Shown: positions 1 to 8,412 of the stretch, one piece after another
Layout of the letters: every line of letters begins with the position of its first letter
Position numbering within the stretch: the first letter of the stretch is position 1
Assembly: GCA_963811335.1 (NCBI GenBank)
Contig: CAWERB010000017.1
Span: 186,001 to 250,000, forward strand
Direction of reading: 5' to 3'
DNA from: Trebonia sp963811335
GTDB lineage: Bacteria > Actinomycetota > Actinomycetes > Streptosporangiales > Streptosporangiaceae
Length of the DNA stretch: 64,000 nt
Program-made: the position numbers and the translations under genes
Notes under the pieces: generated by a model
Database searches by the model: none
What the model saw: only the letters and a program-made list of their open reading frames with translations
Told to the model about the DNA's origin: nothing

Positions 1-432
1 CAGTCGCTCGGGATGGTCGGAGCGGTCGAAGAAGTCGACGAGGAAGCCAAGCGGGTCCTCCACCCGGACGACCGGGCCCAGCCCGCGCACCGTCCCGGCG
101 GGCAGCCGCTCGCTGCGACAGCCGAGCGCGGCGTAGTACGCCTCCGCCCGGTCCAGGTCAGCCGAGGACCTGACGCGGAAGCCGAGCGCGCCCGCCGCCG
201 CCTGCGGGCCGGCGGCGATGACCAGGTTGTGGTGGGCGAGCTCGTCGAACCCGCGCAGGTACAGGGCGGAAGCGTCCTCCCAGGTGACGACGAAGCCGAG
301 CAGGTCGACCCAGAAGCGCCGCGCCTCGGCGAGGTCGGTGACCACCAGCGTCGCGTACGCGGACCTGACGATGTCGGGGGCGGGTGGCAGCTCGGGAACG
401 GGGGCCAGTGTTTCCGGGGTCGGGGAAGTCAT
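1..432 (-). CDS. hpaD: 3,4-dihydroxyphenylacetate 2,3-dioxygenase, N-terminal part (runs off left edge)
   Basis: The first 144 codons of an extradiol ring-cleavage dioxygenase of the vicinal-oxygen-chelate fold, starting at the ATG at 432. The translation contains APDIVRSAY, VVTDLAEARRFWVDLLG, HHNLV, AEAYYAALGCRSERLP and VRVEDPLGF. These match the N-terminal (non-metal) domain of actinobacterial homoprotocatechuate 2,3-dioxygenases such as those of Brevibacterium and Arthrobacter. The metal ligands lie beyond the window edge and cannot be checked. The start is 2 nt after the hpaE stop, so the two are translationally coupled. In the pathway it would open the ring of homoprotocatechuate to the semialdehyde that HpaE oxidises. 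Confidence 0.85.
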   Translation of the reverse strand, partial: MTSPTPETLAPVPELPPAPDIVRSAYATLVVTDLAEARRFWVDLLGFVVTWEDASALYLRGFDELAHHNLVIAAGPQAAAGALGFRVRSSADLDRAEAYYAALGCRSERLPAGTVRGLGPVVRVEDPLGFLVDFFDRSDHPERL

Positions 433-434
433 GA

Positions 435-1976
435 TCACGCTCCGAAACGCGGTACGTGGGTGTCACCGAGTGCGATGTGCACGATCCGGGACTCGGTGTA
501 GAAGTCGATCGAGTGCTGCCCGCCCTCCCGGCCGAGCCCGCTCGCCTTCACCCCGCCGAACGGGGTGCGCAAATCCCGCACGTTATGCGAGTTTACCCAG
601 GTCATCCCGGACTCGACGGCGGCGGCGACGCGGTGCGCGCGGCGCAGGTCCGATGTCCAGATATACGCGGCGAGCCCGTACTTCGTGCCGTTGGCCAGCG
701 CGACGGCCTCGGACTCAGCGGCGAACGGCGTCACGCACGCCACCGGCCCGAAGATCTCCTCCTGGAAGATCCGCATCGACGGCGTCACGTCCGCGAACAC
801 GGTCGCCGACAGGTAGTTCCCGCCTGGCCGCCCGGCCGGCCGGGACCCGCCCGCGACAAGCCGCGCCCCCTCGTCAACCCCGGCGGACACGTACGACATG
901 ACCCGGTCGTAGTGCTCGGGGTGCACCAGGGCGCCGATCTCGGTCGCCGGGTCGGCCGGATCGCCCACCTTCACGCGGGCCGCGCGCTGCGCAAGGCGGT
1001 CGACGACAGAGTCATACACCGAACGTTCGGCCAGGATCCGCGAGCCAGCGGTGCACCGCTCGCCGTTCAGCGACATCACGCCGAACAAAGCGGAGTCAAC
1101 CGCCGCGTCCAGGTCCGCGTCGGCGAAGATGACGCACGGCGACTTGCCGCCGAGTTCCATCGACAGGGTCTTCAGGCGGTCCGCCGCCGAGCGCATGATG
1201 ACCTGCCCGGTCGTGGTCTCCCCGGTGAACGAGATGCGCGGCACGCCGGGGTGCGCGACGAGCGCCGCGCCTGCCTCCTCGCCAATGCCGTGCACGATGT
1301 TGAACACCCCGTCGGGCACGCCCGCCTCGTTCATGATCTCCGGCAGCAGCGACGCGGACAGCGGCGTCCACTCCGCGGGCTTGAGCACCACGGTGCAGCC
1401 GGAGGCGAGCGCGGGCGCGAGCTTCCACGACTCGAGCATGAACGGCGTGTTCCACGGCGTGATCAGCCCGGCGACCCCGGCGGGCCTGCGCAGCACGTAG
1501 CCGAGCTGGCCCGGCTGGGAGAAGGCCTCCTCGTGCTGCGCCACGATCACGTCCGCGAAGTACCTGAAGTTCTCCGCGGCCCGCGCCGCCTGCCCTTTCG
1601 CCTGGGTGATCGGCAACCCGGTGTCGAACGTCTCCATCGCGGCGATCCGCGCGCCGCGCGCCTCGATCCCGTCCGCGATCTTGTTGAGCACCTTCGCCCG
1701 GGCCCGCGCCGCCAGCCCCGGCCACGGCCCGGAGCGGAACGCCTCGTCCGCCGCGGTTACCGCACGCTGGATGTCTTCGGCGCCGCCGGCGGCGGCGTGC
1801 GCGTACACCCGGTTAGACACCGGGTCGGCGACACCGAACGTGCCGCCGGTGACGCTCGGCCCGTGCCGCCCGCCGATGAAGTGCTCGATCTTCTCAGGCA
1901 CGTCAAGCCCGGGGTGGTCACGCGGCTGCGGCTGGGTCACGAGCATTCTCCAATCGTCTTGTCCGAACGAGGGCAC
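435..1976 (-). CDS. hpaE: 5-carboxymethyl-2-hydroxymuconate-semialdehyde dehydrogenase
   Basis: NAD-dependent aldehyde dehydrogenase of about 500 residues, the normal family length. Seen in the translation: the cofactor segment TPWNTPFMLESWKLAPAL, the catalytic Glu in SMELGGKSP, the catalytic Cys in NGERCTAGSRI, and the C-terminal FGGVKASGLGREGG. The position directly before hpaD and after the FAH/aldolase gene fixes the role as HpaE of the homoprotocatechuate meta-cleavage pathway. The GTG at 1976 has GCGGAG about 9 nt upstream. An in-frame ATG at 1946 has GGAG too close to it, so 1976 is preferred but not certain. The 58-nt gap from the upstream gene holds a 14-nt tandem repeat. Confidence 0.88.
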   Translation of the reverse strand: MPSFGQDDWRMLVTQPQPRDHPGLDVPEKIEHFIGGRHGPSVTGGTFGVADPVSNRVYAHAAAGGAEDIQRAVTAADEAFRSGPWPGLAARARAKVLNKIADGIEARGARIAAMETFDTGLPITQAKGQAARAAENFRYFADVIVAQHEEAFSQPGQLGYVLRRPAGVAGLITPWNTPFMLESWKLAPALASGCTVVLKPAEWTPLSASLLPEIMNEAGVPDGVFNIVHGIGEEAGAALVAHPGVPRISFTGETTTGQVIMRSAADRLKTLSMELGGKSPCVIFADADLDAAVDSALFGVMSLNGERCTAGSRILAERSVYDSVVDRLAQRAARVKVGDPADPATEIGALVHPEHYDRVMSYVSAGVDEGARLVAGGSRPAGRPGGNYLSATVFADVTPSMRIFQEEIFGPVACVTPFAAESEAVALANGTKYGLAAYIWTSDLRRAHRVAAAVESGMTWVNSHNVRDLRTPFGGVKASGLGREGGQHSIDFYTESRIVHIALGDTHVPRFGA

Positions 1977-2003
1977 CTCTACGCGCTCCGCGCTACCGGT
2001 CCG

Positions 2004-2059
2004 CCTTCACTGGGCGGCCTTCACTGGGCGGCCTTCACTGGGCGGCCTTCACTGGGGGG
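2004..2059. repeat. Four tandem copies of a 14-nt unit at a gene 3' end
   Basis: Unit CCTTCACTGGGCGG at 2004-2017, 2018-2031, 2032-2045 and, with one change, 2046-2059. The array spans the last codons and the TGA (2035-2037) of the upstream multidomain gene and the start of the gap before hpaE. Because 14 is not a multiple of 3, each copy carries a TCA (TGA on the minus strand) in a different frame, so copy-number change would alter the C-terminus of the upstream protein. Confidence 0.9.
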
Positions 2060-4710
2060 GCCACCTTGGCCACCGGCCCCTCGAGCACCGGGGCGCCGGC
2101 CGCGAGCAGCCGCAGCACGGTCGCCTGGCCGGCCTCGGTGAGCGGCACGAGCGGCGGCCTGACGAAGCCTGAGCGGATAAGCCCGGCCTGGGCGAGCACC
2201 CACTTGGCGGCCGCCGGGTTCGTCTCCGTGAAGATCACGTCGGTCACCGGGTGCAGCCCGAAGTGCAGGTCACGGGCCGCCTCGAACTCGCCGGCCTGCC
2301 ACAGCTCGTACATCCGGGCGGTCGCGGCCGGCGCCAGGTTCGCGGTGGCGGAGACGAAGCCGACCCCGCCGAGGATGAGCAGCGGCAGGCAGAGCAGCTC
2401 GATGCCGGACCAGATCAGCGTGTCCCGCCCGGCCACGTGCAGCACCCGGGAGAAGTGCTCGAAGTCTCTGGTGGTCTCCTTGACGCCCACGATGTTGTGA
2501 TGGGCGCGGCGCAGCCGCGCGACCGTCTCAGGCGCGATGTCGACCGCGGTGCGCGACGGTACGTTGTAGGCGATGAGCGGCAGGTCGGGGAACTCGCGGG
2601 CGACCGTGGCGTACCAGTGGAACAGTCCCTCCTGGGTGGGCCGCGCGTAGTACGGGGTGATGATCAGCGCTGCGTCCGCGCCCGCCTGCTGCGCGATCGC
2701 GGTCAGCTCGAGCGTCTCGTCCAGCTTGGCCGAGCCGGTGCCAGGCACGAACGGCACCCGGTCGGCGATCTCGTCCGCCGCGGCCCTGATCGCGGCGGCG
2801 CGCTCCGCGGTGCTCTGCGCGGACGGCTCCCCGGTCGACCCGCCGAGCGAGATGCCGTGGCTGCCCGACTCGAGCTGCCAGCGGATCAGGCCGCGCAGCC
2901 CTTCGGTGTCCGGGGCGCCGTCGGCCGTGAACGGCGAGACTACCGGCGCGATCGACCCCCGGATCTGCGCCGGGTCGCTGCGGAACCGCACGGGCCCGCT
3001 CCTTTCCTTAGTGCTGCTCTTCTTCCGGGCCCGCCCGCCCGTCCCCGCCCGCCCGCTCTTCCCGGCCCGCCCGCCCATCCCGGGCTGCTCTTGCTCCCGG
3101 CCGTCCCGCTCCTCGCGGGCGGCCCGCCACGCCTCGTAGGCGGGCTGCCAGCGTTTCCCGAGCGGGTACAGGCCGTCGACGGACTCGCCCTTGGCGACGA
3201 ACTCCGCGGCGAACTCCTCCTGGAGCTCCTGCTCGGCGGCGTCCCGCGCCACCTCCATGGCCAGGTGCGCCGGGATCACGATGACCCCGTCCCCGTCGCC
3301 CGCGATGATGTCGCCCGGCGTAACGGTGACGCCGGCGCACGCGATGACGCCGTTCACCTCCCACGGCACGTGCCGCCGGCCGAGCACCGCCGGGTGCGTC
3401 GCGCCGTAGTACACCGGCATGTCCATCGCGTGCAGCGGCTGGCTGTCCCTGATCGCGCCGTCGGTGACGATGCCGGCCGCGCCGCGCACCTGGGCGCGCA
3501 GCGCGAGTATGTCGCCGACCGTGCCCGCGGTCGGGTCGCCGCGCGCCTCGATGACCAGGACCTCGCCGGGCCGCACCTGCTCGACCGCGCGCTTCTGCGC
3601 GTTCAGCCCGCCGCCGCGCAGCGTCCCGCCGTACTGGGCGAACAGGTCCTCGCGGAACGGCACGTAGCGCAGCGTCCTGGCGAACCCGACCATCTTCTTG
3701 TCAGGCCGGGTGGCGTGCAGCCGGTCCAGGGTGACCGAGTTGAAGCCGCGCTTGCGCAGCTGGGATGACAGGGTGGCGGTGCTGACCCGGGCCACGGCGC
3801 GCAGCACCTCGGCCGGGGAGTCGGCCGGGCCGGTGATGCCAGGCAGGGGGGCGCCGTGGGCGCCGTAGGCAGCCTCGCGCTGCACGTCGTCGGTGACCGG
3901 CATCGCGCCTGGCGGCAGCAGGGCGTAGTCCGCCTCCGCGACCGGGCTGCGCAGCCGCCCGGTGGACAGCGGCCAGTCCCCGTCCCCGTCGTCCGCCGTG
4001 CTTGCACTCCCGCCGGTGGCGCCCGTGCCCTCCCGCGCAGCGCCCCCGCCGTCGCGCCGGCGCGCCGCCGCACTCACTTCCACCTCGACCAGGTCCCCTG
4101 GCCGGACCACCGTCGACCCGGTCGGCGTCCCGGTGAGGATCACGTCCCCGGGCTCGAGCGTGGTCAGCCGCGATACGTCCGCCACGATGTCGGCGAAGGA
4201 GAACAGCAGGTCGTCGCCGCTGACCGCGTCCTGGGCGAGTACCCCGTTGACCCAGGTGCGCAGCCGGATCCGCTCCGGGTCCACCGACCTGGCGTCGAGC
4301 AGCCCGGGGCCGAGCGGGGTGAACCCGTCGATGCCCTTGGACCGGACATTGGACCCGTTGTCGGCGTAGCGCAGGTCGTAGACGCCGAAGTCGTTGGCGG
4401 CGGTGACCCAGCGCACGTGGCCCCAGGCGTCGGCGGCGGCGATCCGGCTGGCCCGGGTCCCGATGACCAGCGCTACCTCGCCCTCGAAGGCGAGCAGTTC
4501 GCACCACGGCGGCCGCAGTACCGGGTCACCGTCGGCCGCCAGCGTGCTCGGCGGCTTGAGGAAGTACGACGGCCACTGCGGAAGGCGGCCGCGTTCCATC
4601 GCCCGGCTGCGATAGCTCACGTGCACGGCGATGATCTTCGATGGCGCCTGCCCCGCGAGCGGGTGACCAGTGCTATGCCCGGTGCGGTGCTCTGCGCTGT
4701 GCTTTGTCAT
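2035..4710 (-). CDS. Multidomain FAH hydrolase / RraA-family aldolase / DapA-family aldolase
   Basis: One uninterrupted frame encodes three enzyme domains. Residues about 20-215 are a fumarylacetoacetate-hydrolase domain (LAFEGEVALVIG, ILTGTPTGS), the HpaG type of OPET decarboxylase/isomerase. Residues about 270-500 are an RraA/LigK-like domain (AAGIVTDGAIRDS, GDGDGVIVIP), the family of 4-hydroxy-4-methyl-2-oxoglutarate and carboxy-hydroxy-oxoadipate aldolases. Residues about 575-890 are a DapA/NAL class I aldolase (GGSTGEP, AYNVPSRT with the Tyr, GVKETTRD with the Schiff-base Lys). Linkers are Gly/Ala/Asp-rich and Gly/Arg/Lys-rich. The ATG at 4710 has no Shine-Dalgarno, and a promoter ends just upstream, so it may be leaderless. 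First gene of the hpa operon. The FAH-RraA join looks genuine. The RraA-DapA join is doubtful because of a strong internal start at 2991. Confidence 0.75.
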   Translation of the reverse strand: MTKHSAEHRTGHSTGHPLAGQAPSKIIAVHVSYRSRAMERGRLPQWPSYFLKPPSTLAADGDPVLRPPWCELLAFEGEVALVIGTRASRIAAADAWGHVRWVTAANDFGVYDLRYADNGSNVRSKGIDGFTPLGPGLLDARSVDPERIRLRTWVNGVLAQDAVSGDDLLFSFADIVADVSRLTTLEPGDVILTGTPTGSTVVRPGDLVEVEVSAAARRRDGGGAAREGTGATGGSASTADDGDGDWPLSTGRLRSPVAEADYALLPPGAMPVTDDVQREAAYGAHGAPLPGITGPADSPAEVLRAVARVSTATLSSQLRKRGFNSVTLDRLHATRPDKKMVGFARTLRYVPFREDLFAQYGGTLRGGGLNAQKRAVEQVRPGEVLVIEARGDPTAGTVGDILALRAQVRGAAGIVTDGAIRDSQPLHAMDMPVYYGATHPAVLGRRHVPWEVNGVIACAGVTVTPGDIIAGDGDGVIVIPAHLAMEVARDAAEQELQEEFAAEFVAKGESVDGLYPLGKRWQPAYEAWRAAREERDGREQEQPGMGGRAGKSGRAGTGGRARKKSSTKERSGPVRFRSDPAQIRGSIAPVVSPFTADGAPDTEGLRGLIRWQLESGSHGISLGGSTGEPSAQSTAERAAAIRAAADEIADRVPFVPGTGSAKLDETLELTAIAQQAGADAALIITPYYARPTQEGLFHWYATVAREFPDLPLIAYNVPSRTAVDIAPETVARLRRAHHNIVGVKETTRDFEHFSRVLHVAGRDTLIWSGIELLCLPLLILGGVGFVSATANLAPAATARMYELWQAGEFEAARDLHFGLHPVTDVIFTETNPAAAKWVLAQAGLIRSGFVRPPLVPLTEAGQATVLRLLAAGAPVLEGPVAKVAPPVKAAQ
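2989..3009 (-). promoter_or_regulatory. Internal ribosome binding site and GTG start for the DapA-like domain
   Basis: On the minus strand GGAAAGGAG is followed 7 nt later by an in-frame GTG (2991-2989), exactly where DapA-family proteins normally begin. Initiation here gives a 318-residue protein, the family's usual length. Just before the Shine-Dalgarno, a TAA lies in another frame (within ACTAAGG). If one base were missing in the repetitive linker upstream, the RraA gene would stop there and the DapA-like gene would be separate. Confidence 0.65.
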
Positions 4711-4719
4711 CGGGAAGAT

Positions 4720-4747
4720 CGTATATGAAATGGCCTGCCCGGAACAA
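4720..4747 (-). promoter_or_regulatory. Putative hpa operon promoter (TTGTTC - 16 nt - TATACG)
   Basis: A sigma-70-like -35 (4742-4747) and -10 (4720-4725) on the minus strand with a 16-nt spacer. Transcription would begin a few bases from the ATG at 4710. With no ribosome binding site there, this suggests a leaderless mRNA, which is common in actinobacteria. Inferred from sequence only. Confidence 0.45.
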
Positions 4748-4786
4748 TCCCCGGCGAGCGTGGCCGGGATCACTGCGCGGACTCAG

Positions 4787-4804
4787 TGTAGCCACATGGT
4801 TACA
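4787..4804. promoter_or_regulatory. Palindromic operator candidate upstream of the hpa operon
   Basis: TGTAGCCA-CA-TGGTTACA, 8-nt arms with one mismatch, in the divergent region between the hpa operon and the yidB-like gene and about 40 bp upstream of the proposed -35. The size and symmetry suit a GntR or MarR dimer. No regulator gene is next to it in the window. Confidence 0.4.
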
Positions 4805-4883
4805 CAAGTGTAGGAGGGGAAGTATCCAAGCGGCCATGACCACGGCTGGTCATGGCAGATGAGTCCATCAACGGGGGAAGAAA

Positions 4884-5246
4884 GTGGCTCTGACCGACAT
4901 TCTCGGCAAGACCGGCCAGCAGGGTGGCATTGAGGCAATCTCGCAGCTCTTCGGCGGCCACGGCCTGCAGGGCATCCTGACGGCCATGCAGTCGAACGGC
5001 ATGGGGCAGCAGGTGAAGTCCTGGATCGGCAGCGGGCCGAACGTGCCCGTCACCGGCGCGGACATCAAGAAGGTCGCGAACCCGTCGGCCCTGGCGCGCA
5101 TGGCGCGCCAGGAGGGCGTTTCGCCGGAAGAGCTGTGCGACCACATCGCCCAGGCGCTGCCCGGTCTCGTCGACAAGGCCACGCCAGAAGGCCAGGTGCC
5201 CAGGCAGGCCAAGCCCGCCCAGGACCGCAAGGCCCACAAGAAGTAG
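4884..5246 (+). CDS. YidB/DUF937 family protein
   Basis: A 120-residue protein beginning with the GTG at 4884 after a GGGGGAAG stretch. The Gly-rich N-terminus (LTDILGKTGQQGG, LFGGHGLQGILTAM), SWIGSGPN and the helical segment EGVSPEELCDHIAQALPGLV are the pattern of the YidB/DUF937 family, small bacterial proteins of unknown function. The C-terminus is Lys/Pro-rich and ends in KAHKK. It is monocistronic, diverges from the hpa operon and is followed by a strong terminator. Confidence 0.8.
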   Translation: MALTDILGKTGQQGGIEAISQLFGGHGLQGILTAMQSNGMGQQVKSWIGSGPNVPVTGADIKKVANPSALARMARQEGVSPEELCDHIAQALPGLVDKATPEGQVPRQAKPAQDRKAHKK

Positions 5247-5263
5247 GGCGGCAAAGCACGAAG

Positions 5264-5294
5264 AGTGGCGCCTGCCCCGACGGCAGGCGCCACT
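5264..5294 (+). terminator. Rho-independent-type hairpin after the yidB-like gene
   Basis: Perfect 13-bp stem AGTGGCGCCTGCC (5264-5276) with its complement at 5282-5294 and a 5-nt loop CCGAC. There is no U-tract, as is usual in high-GC actinomycetes. It lies 18 nt after the stop codon. Confidence 0.85.
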
Positions 5295-5472
5295 GCCATG
5301 CCCGGCTCCGACGCTCCCACCCGCCTCATCTCGCACCGCCCCTGCCCCTCGCTGCCGCGCCCCTCTCCGCCGTGCCCCTCTCCACCCCCGGCCTTCGCAA
5401 CATTCGGCCAGGTTGGTTGGATATCGTCTGACTAGCGATGTTGATCCGGACACACTCCGAGGAGGAGCGCGC

Positions 5473-6456
5473 GTGAAGCTACTGGTGACTGGCGGCGCAG
5501 GGTACATCGGCGGCGTGGTGACGCACGCCCTCGTCGCGGCGGGCCACCAGGTGACGGTGCTCGACAACCTGTCGACCGGCTTCGCGGAAACCGTCCCGGA
5601 GGGCGTCGAGTTCCGCCGGCTCGACGTGCACCAGGCCGGCGAGGTGCTCACCCCGGGCGCGGGCTACGAGGGCGTCCTGCACTTCGCCGCGAAGATCGAG
5701 GTCGCCGAGTCGGTCGCCCGCCCCGACTTGTACTGGAACGTGAACGTCGGCGGCACGATGGCGCTGCTGGCCGCCGTCCGCGCGGCGGGCGTGCCGCGGC
5801 TGATCTTCTCCTCCACCGGGTCGATGTACGACCCGCGCAGCGTGGTGCCCCAGCCGGGCGGCGGGTTCAGCAAGCTGGACGAGGACGCCGTGATCCGGCC
5901 CGCCAACCCGTACGCCGCGAGCAAGCTCGCGGTGGACCTGATGCTCGCGGGGGAGTGCGAGGCGTTCGGCCTCGGCGCCGCCTCGCTGCGCTACTTCAAC
6001 GCCTCGGGCGCGGTCGGCCACCTCGGCGAGCGGCACAACCCCGAGTCGCACCTGATCCCGATCGTGCTGCAGGTGGCCAGCGGGCAGCGCGACGAGCTGA
6101 TGATGTACGGCGACGACTACCCGACCCCGGACGGCACCTGCGTCCGCGACTACATCCACGTCGCCGACCTGGCGACCGCGCACCTGCTGGCGCTCGACGC
6201 CATCAAGCCGGGCCGGCATGAGGTGTACAACCTCGGCAACGGTGACGGCTACAGCGTGCGCCAGGTCATCGACGCCGCCCGCGAGGTCACCGGCCACCCC
6301 ATCCCGGTCAAGCTGGCGCCGCGCCGTCCCGGCGACCCCGCCGCCACCGTAGCCTCAAGCGACAAGGCCCGCCGCGAACTCGGCTGGCAGCAGGCCCGCC
6401 CCGCGCTGCTGGACATCGTCGCCGACGCCTGGGCCTTCCACCAGTTCATCGCCTAG
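5473..6456 (+). CDS. galE: UDP-glucose 4-epimerase
   Basis: Short-chain dehydrogenase-type epimerase of 327 residues (usual length). Seen: the Rossmann motif TGGAGYIG at the N-terminus, FAAKIEVAESV, the catalytic Ser region SSTGSMYD and the YAASK catalytic Tyr-Lys pair, then GTCVRDYIHVADLA and YNLGNGDGYSV, all typical of GalE. The GTG at 5473 follows GAGGAGGAG by about 6 nt, so the longer frame opening at 5413 is not the start. It interconverts UDP-glucose and UDP-galactose for surface glycans. The 3' end overlaps the convergent membrane-protein gene by 11 nt. Confidence 0.92.
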   Translation: MKLLVTGGAGYIGGVVTHALVAAGHQVTVLDNLSTGFAETVPEGVEFRRLDVHQAGEVLTPGAGYEGVLHFAAKIEVAESVARPDLYWNVNVGGTMALLAAVRAAGVPRLIFSSTGSMYDPRSVVPQPGGGFSKLDEDAVIRPANPYAASKLAVDLMLAGECEAFGLGAASLRYFNASGAVGHLGERHNPESHLIPIVLQVASGQRDELMMYGDDYPTPDGTCVRDYIHVADLATAHLLALDAIKPGRHEVYNLGNGDGYSVRQVIDAAREVTGHPIPVKLAPRRPGDPAATVASSDKARRELGWQQARPALLDIVADAWAFHQFIA

Positions 6457-8245
6457 GACCAGCACGGTGCTTGTCGCCGACAAGACCTGTGGGGTAAACG
6501 GTTACGCCACCCACCGATGTGCCATGCATGCCCGTCCAGCCGATGAGGCTCATCCACGGTTCAGCCCAGGCCTGGTCGATGAGGATGGCGCCCACTCCGG
6601 CGTCCCGCAGGTAGTCCTGGAACTGGCGCAACGTGTCGCGGGTCGGCTGGGTGAGCGCGGCGACCGGCGGCGGGTCCTGCGCCGACAGGGACATGTTGAC
6701 GTATCCGCCCACGATCCGGAAGTAAAACCCAGAGCACGCCTGGAACAGCATCCCGGCGTTCCCCCGGGCCGAGACGACCACCACGGTCTCTCCCGGTTTC
6801 AGGTATCGCCGGTATAGCCCGTCGGTGATGAACGTAGGCAACGCGCCGGACGGCCGCATGGTCGCCGCCGCTGGAATCTGCCTCTCCGCAGGCGGAACCG
6901 CCGCCGAGACGAACATGGGCACGTCTGCCACGATCGTCGCCAGGGCCAACGCCCCGAGGCCCCAGCGCGCGGCCTGCGCCAGCCTGCTGGCGGCTGGCGC
7001 GGCCAGCCACAGCGCCACGGCGAACGCGAGGATCAGGAAGCCGAATACGATCAGCCGGCTGGGCTCAGCGCTTCGCGCGATCGGCAAGTTCCACAGCCCG
7101 CCCCATGGCAACGCCGAGACCGGCCTGTCGGTGACGATCAGGCTCGGGCCGGCCGCGGCCGCGATGACGACGGCGAACATCAAGGCCAGCAGACGGGTGA
7201 TCTTGCTCTTCCACGTGCATACGGCCAACAGCAGGAGGATCACCAGCAGCGGAATACCCACGTAGTCGTCGATCGATACCGGGCCGAGGCTCTTGGAATA
7301 GGCCATCAGCGGCCTTAGCCCAGCGAAGCGATCCGACGACGGCAGGATCAGCCGGGCCATTCGAAGCGAATAGTCCGGCAGCTGCCTGGTGAGCGCGCTC
7401 GGGTACCGAGGCAGCGCGTAGATAAGGTAAGGCGACGCGAGCGCGAGGGCGCCCGCGTAGGCCATGGCGATCAGCGCGGCCAGCTGGGCAACGGTGCGCC
7501 TGTCCGAGCGCCCTGCGACCGCATACCCGATCACCAGGGCGGTCGCTAGCAGGACCGTCATGTCGGCGAAGAACTCGGTAAAGGTGTAGAACTGCAGGGC
7601 CATGGCGACAGCCATCCAGATAACGAACCCGGTCCGCCGCAGTACCCCGTCCCGCCATAGCAGCACCAGGTACACCATGAGGGGGAACAGGATGATCGCG
7701 CTGAGGTTCAGGTCGCCGCGCGCGTCGTGCATCGCCATGAAAGGAGAGAAGCCGTAAACGGCCCCGGCCAGCAGCGATGCCCAGAACCGCCCGGTCAGCC
7801 GGTGCGCGGCGAGGAACGCCGCCCACCCCGTCACCGGCGGCGCGACCAGTATGGCCAGGTTGTACGACACCACCGGGCCGAACAGGGCCGTTACCGGCCA
7901 CATGAAGATGGCCGCCACGGGCACGGGAGTCGTCCAGGCAAGGCTGATGCCGCCGGGTGCCATGATCTGGTTCGAGTACAGCGGGTTGAGCCCGTGCGAT
8001 AGCGCGTACGGGAACCAGCCCATGCACCACACGTAGAAGTTCTCGTCGGGTGAGAAGTGCCCGAGTACAGGCATGGTGAGATAGCGGATCAGCGGCGCCG
8101 CGTACCAGGCGGCGGCGCCCAGGTAGATCGCGAGCGCGGCCAGCCCGCGCAGCGCCGGGCCAGGGGCACGGCGGATGCCCCGCGCGGCCGCGCCTATGCG
8201 CGGCAGGGGATCATGCGGCTGCGCCCGGGAATCAGTGGCATCCAC
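6446..8245 (-). CDS. Polytopic membrane protein, possible GT-C-type glycosyltransferase
   Basis: 599 residues with roughly twelve hydrophobic segments between about residues 30 and 440, then a soluble C-terminal part. The first long loop holds an acidic patch, FSPDENFYVW, in the place where GT-C glycosyltransferases carry their catalytic acid. No other family signature could be recognised. The general architecture (loop acid, many membrane spans, outer C-terminal domain) suggests a polyprenyl-phosphate-sugar-dependent enzyme. Adjacent convergent galE fits a glycan role, but that is inference. Confidence 0.55.
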   Translation of the reverse strand: MDATDSRAQPHDPLPRIGAAARGIRRAPGPALRGLAALAIYLGAAAWYAAPLIRYLTMPVLGHFSPDENFYVWCMGWFPYALSHGLNPLYSNQIMAPGGISLAWTTPVPVAAIFMWPVTALFGPVVSYNLAILVAPPVTGWAAFLAAHRLTGRFWASLLAGAVYGFSPFMAMHDARGDLNLSAIILFPLMVYLVLLWRDGVLRRTGFVIWMAVAMALQFYTFTEFFADMTVLLATALVIGYAVAGRSDRRTVAQLAALIAMAYAGALALASPYLIYALPRYPSALTRQLPDYSLRMARLILPSSDRFAGLRPLMAYSKSLGPVSIDDYVGIPLLVILLLLAVCTWKSKITRLLALMFAVVIAAAAGPSLIVTDRPVSALPWGGLWNLPIARSAEPSRLIVFGFLILAFAVALWLAAPAASRLAQAARWGLGALALATIVADVPMFVSAAVPPAERQIPAAATMRPSGALPTFITDGLYRRYLKPGETVVVVSARGNAGMLFQACSGFYFRIVGGYVNMSLSAQDPPPVAALTQPTRDTLRQFQDYLRDAGVGAILIDQAWAEPWMSLIGWTGMHGTSVGGVTVYPTGLVGDKHRAGPRR

Positions 8246-8412
8246 CTGGTCTCCGGGTAGCGTCCTGGGTGCAGTCGGCCGGGCTGGCGACGAGTGGCGT
8301 GAACCTCACGAGCACGTACTGTAGTGAAGTGAGGTGGCCCATCCGGTCACCGGGTCGAGCGCTCGAATCAGGCCGGCTTGAATCGGCCAGAACCGGCGCC
8401 TATGCTGAAGGA

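Noticed and set aside
456..2141. Long plus-strand frames opposite hpaE and similar long antisense frames across the window
   Set aside because: They are Arg/Gly/Pro-rich shadows caused by high GC at third codon positions, with no family match.
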